DNA of 11,495 bases from Bacteroidales bacterium (GTDB lineage Bacteria; Bacteroidota; Bacteroidia; Bacteroidales; VadinHA17). A model generated the notes under the pieces. That model saw nothing but the letters and a program-made list of their open reading frames with translations. It searched no databases and was not told the origin of the DNA. A program made the position numbers and the translations under genes. The stretch is from the NCBI GenBank assembly GCA_020353115.1, contig CP070687.1:2845469-2856963 (forward strand), in the 5' to 3' direction. This document shows, one piece after another, positions 7,009 through 11,495 of this stretch (position 1 is its first letter; each line of letters begins with the position of its first letter).

Positions 7009-7233
7009 TAATTGTAAATAGCAAAATTACCAGAATTTCCCGGAATTTATAATCTCTGGCACAAGAAATCTTGCAAATGCCATTCTCATAAGAATTATAC
7101 ATAGCTGAACAGTTCTTTGGATTTCTTTTCCCAATGCTATAAATTTAAACTTTTCATCAAAAGGATAGCTTGTTAAGCCTGTCGGGGCGTTTTAGTATGT
7201 AATCTTTATGTCTTAGTAAAGGATCTTCGTGAA
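7009..7233. other. Divergent intergenic region between znuA and the 163-residue protein gene
   Basis: Short frames on the plus strand end within a few codons, so no small gene is seen. The region is A/T-rich and must hold promoters for both divergent units. An imperfect dyad, CCAGA (7030-7034) with TCTGG (7055-7059), sits just upstream of the znuA -7 box. The right side contains AAAGGA (7218-7223), ten bases before the start at 7234, a weak Shine-Dalgarno-like element. Confidence 0.4.
7022..7029 (-). promoter_or_regulatory. Candidate Bacteroidota -7 promoter box for the znu operon
   Basis: Read on the minus strand this is TAATTTTG, an exact match to the TAnnTTTG -7 consensus of the Bacteroidota primary sigma factor. 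It lies 26 bases upstream of the znuA ATG, which would give a leader of roughly 20 bases. The -33 region at the expected distance is weak (TTAT rather than TTTG). Confidence 0.45.
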
Positions 7234-7725
7234 ATGGGCCATTTATCAGAAGAGAAACTCAAAATCTTTCAGGCATTCATCGGCCTCGAGATGGATATCA
7301 GCAAGTTCATTCACACCACTCCAACACGTCAGTATGCAGAAGAGATTATTGAAAACGGATTTGAATTTGAGAATCATCTGATGCATACCACCGACCAGGT
7401 TTCCGGGTTTGATCTGGTAGAACTGAACTATTTCCTGATGATCCGGAGGAATTACGGGCATTTCACCCTGGTAATTGAAATAGCTGATATTCTGATCATC
7501 GATTATACGCGGCGTCTGCGAGCCTGTAATTGTCATTTTTCGGAGGCATTAAGTAAAAATCCACCCCGGTATAATGACGATGACAATCCGGTATATACCC
7601 TTCCGGAGCAGTTTATAAAAGGATTCTTTGACCAGGAAACATCGGAAAGAGTATATAATCCCCTTTTCGATCCATATTACCGGTCTGCCATTTTCGAGGA
7701 GAACATTTCCAGGCTTACCGGATAA
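7234..7725 (+). CDS. Uncharacterised 163-residue protein
   Basis: I do not recognise a named family. The protein is soluble, with no signal peptide or membrane span. Visible conserved-looking segments are FIHTTPTRQYAEEIIENGF (25-43), LMHTTDQVSG (49-58), ELNYFLMIRRNYGHF (63-77) and TLPEQFIKGFFD (122-133), followed by NPLFDPYY. A His-x-Thr followed by an Ala-x-x-Ile-x-x-x-Gly-Phe segment, then a central Tyr-rich strand and a late Pro-Glu-x-x-Ile-x-Gly, resembles the layout of ADP-ribosyltransferase-fold proteins such as Tpt1/KptA; this is a weak pattern-level inference. The start has AAAGGA ten bases upstream, and no other in-frame ATG lies close upstream. The stop is 13 bases before the nitrilase start, so the two genes are probably co-transcribed. 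Confidence 0.75.
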   Translation: MGHLSEEKLKIFQAFIGLEMDISKFIHTTPTRQYAEEIIENGFEFENHLMHTTDQVSGFDLVELNYFLMIRRNYGHFTLVIEIADILIIDYTRRLRACNCHFSEALSKNPPRYNDDDNPVYTLPEQFIKGFFDQETSERVYNPLFDPYYRSAIFEENISRLTG

Positions 7726-7738
7726 AAGCATATCATGA

Positions 7739-8698
7739 ATGAAAAAATCACCATCCGTCAGATCGGCAGTAATACAATCTTCACCCGTATTATTTGATAA
7801 AAAGTCGACCCTCGAGAAAGCGGTTGCACTTATCCGGAAAGCCGGGGAAGAAGAGGCAAGGCTCATCTTGTTCCCTGAAGCATTCATTCCGGCATATCCA
7901 AGGGGACTGACCTTCGGATCTGATGTCGGTAATCGTTCGGATGCCGGCAGGGAGGTCTGGCAGATCTATTTTGACAATGCCGTTGAAATTCCCGGACCGG
8001 AAACGGATGTGCTTTGCAAAGCAGCCATCGAATCCGGTGCTTATATATCCATGGGTATGATTGAAAAAGATCTTGGAACCTTGTTCTGTACTCAGTTATT
8101 CATCAGCCCCGAAGGGACTCTGGCAGGCAAACACAGGAAGATCAAGCCTACGGCTTCCGAACGGATTATCTGGGGAGAGGGAGACGGCACCACACTTACA
8201 ACCTATAGTACGGGCATAGGAAAGATCGGGGGATTGATCTGCTGGGAAAACTATATGCCCCTGGCAAGGTTTGCCATGTACCGTAAAGGTGTCCAGATTT
8301 ACCTTGCTCCTACAGCCGATCACAGGGAAATATGGCAGGTAACCATGCGACATATCGCTATCGAAGGGGGTTGTTTCGTTCTTGGATGCAATCAATATAC
8401 TACTCCGGATATGTATCCAGAGGAGATCAAACTACTCGAAAACCTTGATGATCCTGAAAAATTGCTTTGCCGGGGAGGCAGTATTGTTGTGAATCCTTTT
8501 GGAGAGGTGATTTCCGGACCTCTATGGGACAAGGAAGGTATCTTGTACGCCGATTTGAATATGGACCAGATCACGAAAAGAAAAATGGATCTTGATGTGG
8601 CAGGACACTATTCACGGCCTGATATTTTTGAACTTCATGTCAGGGGACAACCGGATATCATTTCATGCAATCCGGAGGACATTTCCGGTACGAAATAA
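7739..8698 (+). CDS. Nitrilase (carbon-nitrogen hydrolase, nitrilase branch)
   Basis: A 319-residue cytoplasmic hydrolase predicted to convert a nitrile to a carboxylic acid and ammonia. The Glu-Lys-Cys triad is complete: Glu47 in FPEAF, Lys134 in HRKIKPT and Cys168 in GLICWENYMPLAR. The Trp-Glu-Asn-Tyr-Met-Pro after the Cys, and HRKIKPTASERIIWGEGDG, are specific to true nitrilases (including cyanide-active ones) rather than to the amidase, carbamoylase or NAD-synthetase branches. Length fits the family. Substrate is not predictable. An ATG at 7735 is in a different frame; the start at 7739 leads straight into the conserved VRSAVIQSSPVLFD strand. The gene follows the unrecognised 163-residue gene by 13 bases and ends 22 bases from the convergent response-regulator gene. 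Confidence 0.93.
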   Translation: MKKSPSVRSAVIQSSPVLFDKKSTLEKAVALIRKAGEEEARLILFPEAFIPAYPRGLTFGSDVGNRSDAGREVWQIYFDNAVEIPGPETDVLCKAAIESGAYISMGMIEKDLGTLFCTQLFISPEGTLAGKHRKIKPTASERIIWGEGDGTTLTTYSTGIGKIGGLICWENYMPLARFAMYRKGVQIYLAPTADHREIWQVTMRHIAIEGGCFVLGCNQYTTPDMYPEEIKLLENLDDPEKLLCRGGSIVVNPFGEVISGPLWDKEGILYADLNMDQITKRKMDLDVAGHYSRPDIFELHVRGQPDIISCNPEDISGTK

Positions 8699-8705
8699 AC
8701 CGTAC
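8688..8705. terminator. Weak hairpin at the convergent gene junction
   Basis: GTACG (8688-8692) pairs with CGTAC (8701-8705) across an 8-base loop that includes the nitrilase stop codon. The stem is only 5 bp. It sits where two convergent genes end 22 bases apart, so a bidirectional terminator would be expected, but no strong U-tract is present on the plus strand. Confidence 0.2.
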
Positions 8706-8720
8706 AGGTAGGGTGATGTT

Positions 8721-9512
8721 TTATTGTATACGTTCCTCCTCCAATCCGTCAAACCAGATCTTGAACTGAGATACCTTTTCACGGCTTACAATTATTTCTT
8801 TATCGAATTCCTGGTTCAGCCGAACCTTCAACCGGCTGTTTGAATACATTATCACATCCGTTATGGCATTGATATTAACAATAAAGGAACGGCTGACACG
8901 ATAAAAACGGCTGGGATTCAGGAGGCTTTCCAGTTCTTCCAGTTTATAGTCGATAATAAACCTTTTCCCGTGGCCCGTCAACATGAAAACTGTTCGTCCC
9001 TCGGCATAAAAAAGAGAAATATTATCGGTCGTTACAGACCGGATATGTTCACCTACCTTAACCATAAAACGGGTCTTGTAATTTTTCTGAAGCTGGGTCA
9101 GGGCCTGGCTCAACTCTTCAAACTGAATACGGTGTTTACTGGTGGGCAGGCTCTCCCTCAGTCGCTCCAGCTTGGTCATACTCCGGTAAAGATTATCATA
9201 TGTAATCGGTTTCAATAAATAATCAATGCTGTTTACCTTGAATGCTTCAATGGCATATTCATTGTAAGCCGTGGTAAAGATAATGGGTTCATTGATCTGA
9301 ACCTGGTTGAAGATTTCAAAGCTCAGCCCGTCAGCCAGCTGAATATCAAGAAATATCAGATCTGCCTTGTTATCCATATCTTTCAGCCAGTTAACCGTCT
9401 TTTCCACCGTATCAAACCGACCGGCAATTTCAATATCCGGATCATACTGTTTCAGTAACCTTTCCAGCTTTTCAGCGGCAGGCATTTCATCTTCGACAAT
9501 AAGAACTTTCAT
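8721..9512 (-). CDS. LytTR-family response regulator (LytR/AlgR type)
   Basis: A two-domain transcription regulator of 263 residues. The N-terminal receiver domain (about 1-118) has the acidic pocket Glu7/Asp8, phospho-acceptor Asp56 in IFLDIQL, the switch Thr/Ala around 80-82 in FTTAY, and Lys101 in LLKPI, so it is expected to be phosphorylatable. The C-terminal LytTR DNA-binding domain (about 154-255) includes FMVKVGEHIRSV, the YAEGRTVFML strand, and the FYRVSRSFIVNI segment typical of the family. LytTR proteins bind paired short direct repeats through beta strands. The gene begins 17 bases after the pseudokinase-like gene and is the last gene of the signalling operon; the kinase two genes upstream is its likely phospho-donor. 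Target genes cannot be told from this window. Confidence 0.95.
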   Translation of the reverse strand: MKVLIVEDEMPAAEKLERLLKQYDPDIEIAGRFDTVEKTVNWLKDMDNKADLIFLDIQLADGLSFEIFNQVQINEPIIFTTAYNEYAIEAFKVNSIDYLLKPITYDNLYRSMTKLERLRESLPTSKHRIQFEELSQALTQLQKNYKTRFMVKVGEHIRSVTTDNISLFYAEGRTVFMLTGHGKRFIIDYKLEELESLLNPSRFYRVSRSFIVNINAITDVIMYSNSRLKVRLNQEFDKEIIVSREKVSQFKIWFDGLEEERIQ

Positions 9513-9529
9513 ATCGGATCGTAATTAGA

Positions 9530-10579
9530 TTATAACTCTTCTTCCATAATTTCCAGTAGTGGAATTTTAATTTCGACCAACTCGTTTCTCTCAGAGATTA
9601 CAACAGGCTTATCGGAATAGTATTCATATGCCCTGATTATTTTTTTATCCCGGGTATCGTGGAAGGAATCCGGAGCAAGACGATCATTGGGCTGGTATGA
9701 AAACAAAAGATACCTGTCTTCATCCGTCATGACTTGTATCTTCAGGGGCTGGATATCATTTACGATATTACGTCTCACAATTCCTTCGGTAAAAACCTGA
9801 AGGGTACATGGTACCATTTTATAATAGAGATCGGATATATTTCCAGTTTCAAGATGAATATTGTTCCCGTATTTTACATTCAGAATATCGATAAAATCCC
9901 TTGTTACTTCAATTTCATCCTTCAGGTTAACCAGCTCATTTTTTTTACTTTCCAGTTTATATCTGTAAACTCCCGACAGCTGGTCAATAAACTTTTCCGC
10001 CGGTATCGGATCTTCATGGATAAGGGAAATAAGGGATTCAAGACTGTCATAGAGAAATTCCGGATTGATTTCATTTTTAAACGATTCCAGTTCATATTCC
10101 AGGTTTTCCCTGAGTATATTCTCTTTTGAAAGCATTACCACATTCTGCTGGTTAAGGTAAAAAACACTGTAGTAAAGCATTGTATAAAGGATGGCCGAAA
10201 GAATAAAAATTATATTAAAAACCAGTAATTCCGTAAGAAAGGATCTGTATCCTACAAGAAAGTAGAAATAGGCCGACACGACAGCTGAAGTAATAAACGC
10301 CGCATACACAAAACTGACGGCAAACTGCATTATAACCCGCAAACGCGCTTTACTTTTCTCCTTGTAGAATTTATCGAGGAGGATGGTTTCTATTCTCAAA
10401 CCCTCCATCAAAAGAAAAGTAAGGATTATTATCAGCAGTGCTTCATAACTGAAAAAATTCTCCTTCAGCTGATACAGACTATCAAAAATTGTGAGAATAA
10501 AAATATATACCATAATCCCGTAGAATGGCGGGGTTAATAACCGGAATAAAGGATTATGAATAAATAATTTACTCTGCAT
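9530..10579 (-). CDS. Degenerate LytS-type histidine kinase-like membrane protein (probable pseudokinase)
   Basis: 349 residues: about four membrane spans (roughly 20-37, 47-64, 85-108, 118-140), a helical linker (about 143-170), then a His_kinase/HATPase-like region. At the normally conserved NPHFLFNSL motif the sequence reads NPEFLYDSL (172-180), so the phospho-acceptor His is Glu174. The N-box (V)ENAIKHN is TEGIVRRN (264-271), so the Mg-ATP-binding Asn is Gly266. The glycine-rich GxGLxN box is not visible near the C-terminus. Framing motifs around these positions stay in frame, so this is gradual divergence rather than a frameshift. It is therefore not expected to bind ATP or autophosphorylate. 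It overlaps the end of the canonical kinase gene by 11 bases and precedes the response-regulator gene by 17 bases. A role as heterodimer partner, sensor or regulator of the active kinase is inferred. Confidence 0.88.
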   Translation of the reverse strand: MQSKLFIHNPLFRLLTPPFYGIMVYIFILTIFDSLYQLKENFFSYEALLIIILTFLLMEGLRIETILLDKFYKEKSKARLRVIMQFAVSFVYAAFITSAVVSAYFYFLVGYRSFLTELLVFNIIFILSAILYTMLYYSVFYLNQQNVVMLSKENILRENLEYELESFKNEINPEFLYDSLESLISLIHEDPIPAEKFIDQLSGVYRYKLESKKNELVNLKDEIEVTRDFIDILNVKYGNNIHLETGNISDLYYKMVPCTLQVFTEGIVRRNIVNDIQPLKIQVMTDEDRYLLFSYQPNDRLAPDSFHDTRDKKIIRAYEYYSDKPVVISERNELVEIKIPLLEIMEEEL

Positions 10580-11495
10580 CTCCCGATGAAATTATGGGTA
10601 ACCGTACCGTGAAATAGGTATCTTTTTCAATTTTAATCTCCCTGGATGTAAAAAACCTGTACCGGTTTTTGATATTATCCAACCCGATTTTCATGGATGA
10701 TGTATCTGTCGGATTTCGTACAAGATTATCCTTAATATTTATGAAATATGGTTTCCCGGTGTAGTTGTTCCTGACGGTAATATACTCATCTTCATCCCGA
10801 TAGATCTCAATGCACAACGGTACTTCTTCAGAAATGGTATTGTGTTTTACCGCATTTTCAATGAGCATTTGAAGGCTTAGTGGAGGTATGAAGCTATCCA
10901 GGATTTCAGGGTCGAGCTTCCGGTCAAAACGAAAAGCGTTTTCATACCGTACACGCAGCAAAAAATTATACGCTTCAAGAAATGAAAGTTCGTCAGCCAG
11001 TTTCACAAGTTGTGTACGGTTGTTGGAAAGGATGTACTGGTATGTCAGCGCCAATTTCCGTATAAACTTCTCAGTTAAACGAACATCCCTGAAAACAAGA
11101 GAGGATATGGTATTTAAGGAATTGAACAGATAGTGCGGGCTGAGCTGGCTTCGAAGGGCCTGAAACTGAAGCCTCAACTGATCCCTCTTTACCCGGACTG
11201 ATTCAATCTGGACAACGGCAAACTGATAATATGAATAAAGGAGGAAATCACCAACGGTATACACAAAAGTCAGAACGAAGGCAATAATACTCAGCTTGAT
11301 CGTTCCCCCCGGATAATTTTCATAAAGTTCCTGTATGGTGGGAGTGAGCCGTACAACAGAGCTGAAGCTATATATCATAAACAGACCCAGTGGAATAGTG
11401 ATACAGTTGTTAAGGAACAGTCCGATCAGAAATCGTTTGATCAGGTTTTCCTTCCAGGGTAATATCCGGTGTAACCAGTTGCTGCATATAACCAG
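10569..11495 (-). CDS. LytS-type sensor histidine kinase, N-terminus beyond the window
   Basis: A canonical member of the His_kinase (LytS/YehU) family, continuing off the right edge. The first ATG inside the window is at 11378, but the same frame stays open for 39 further codons to 11495. The added segment includes LPWKENLIKRFLIGLFL and continues as a hydrophobic span, so the true start lies outside. Counting from the ATG at 11378, a membrane span lies at about 27-50, the phospho-acceptor His82 is in SPHYLFNSLN (80-89), the N-box ENAVKHN has Asn175, and the G-box is GLDNIKNRY (232-240). All catalytic motifs are intact, so it should autophosphorylate and pass phosphate to the LytTR regulator two genes downstream. 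It overlaps the next gene by 11 bases. Confidence 0.93.
   Translation of the reverse strand: MVICSNWLHRILPWKENLIKRFLIGLFLNNCITIPLGLFMIYSFSSVVRLTPTIQELYENYPGGTIKLSIIAFVLTFVYTVGDFLLYSYYQFAVVQIESVRVKRDQLRLQFQALRSQLSPHYLFNSLNTISSLVFRDVRLTEKFIRKLALTYQYILSNNRTQLVKLADELSFLEAYNFLLRVRYENAFRFDRKLDPEILDSFIPPLSLQMLIENAVKHNTISEEVPLCIEIYRDEDEYITVRNNYTGKPYFINIKDNLVRNPTDTSSMKIGLDNIKNRYRFFTSREIKIEKDTYFTVRLPIISSGDAE

Noticed and set aside
7170..7200. Promoter for the 163-residue protein gene (TTG at 7170-7172 and TAGTATGT at 7193-7200)
   Set aside because: The spacing is right, but the -7 box matches TAnnTTTG poorly.
6996..7233. Riboswitch or small gene in the divergent intergenic region
   Set aside because: No extended conserved-looking structure was found, and every plus-strand ATG is followed by a stop within a few codons.
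9530..10579. Loss of kinase motifs caused by a frameshift or sequencing error
   Set aside because: The frame is continuous and the residues flanking both lost positions (INP-FLY-SL, and TE-I-RRN) still align. The His-to-Glu change needs more than one base change, so a single sequencing error does not explain it.

Overview
The window looks like ordinary chromosome from a Bacteroidota (Bacteroidetes) bacterium. The clues are LytS-type histidine kinases in tandem with a LytTR response regulator, A/T-rich leaders with little or no Shine-Dalgarno sequence, a TAnnTTTG-type -7 promoter box upstream of a metal-uptake operon, and a lipoprotein serpin. This assignment is inferred from gene style; there is no marker gene. 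No rRNA, tRNA, CRISPR array, insertion sequence or phage gene was seen.

Layout. Positions 1-42 hold a probable C-terminal tail of an upstream gene on the + strand. A ~200-base leader precedes a serpin lipoprotein (246-1496, +), followed by a very small single-span membrane protein (1575-1706, +). These converge on a minus-strand block: a fold-type I PLP aminotransferase (1849-2961), dihydrolipoyl dehydrogenase (3049-4440), and a compact zinc/manganese ABC uptake operon transcribed in the order binding protein (6105-6995), ATPase (5340-6101), permease (4508-5347). A 238-base divergent intergenic region carries a promoter-like box and a perfect 6-1-6 inverted repeat against the binding-protein start. 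It separates that operon from a plus-strand pair: an unrecognised 163-residue protein (7234-7725) and a true nitrilase (7739-8698). The nitrilase converges on a minus-strand signalling operon running in from the right edge: a canonical LytS-type histidine kinase (10569 to the edge, N-terminus cut off), a second kinase-like membrane protein that has lost its phospho-acceptor His and its N-box Asn (9530-10579), and a LytTR response regulator (8721-9512).

How the genes work together. The three transporter genes form one uptake machine: lipoprotein capture, ATP hydrolysis and membrane channel. The three signalling genes overlap or nearly abut and look like one unit in which the canonical kinase phosphorylates the regulator while the degenerate one acts as partner, scaffold or sensor; that division of labour is inferred. 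The serpin, aminotransferase, lipoyl dehydrogenase and nitrilase have no obvious pathway link to their neighbours here.

No clearly new multi-gene system is evident. The most interesting points are the pseudokinase/kinase pair, an apparent relocation of a metal-binding His in the ZnuA-like protein, a Cys/His cluster at the end of the ATPase, and the unrecognised 163-residue protein with a possible ADP-ribosyltransferase-like motif pattern.
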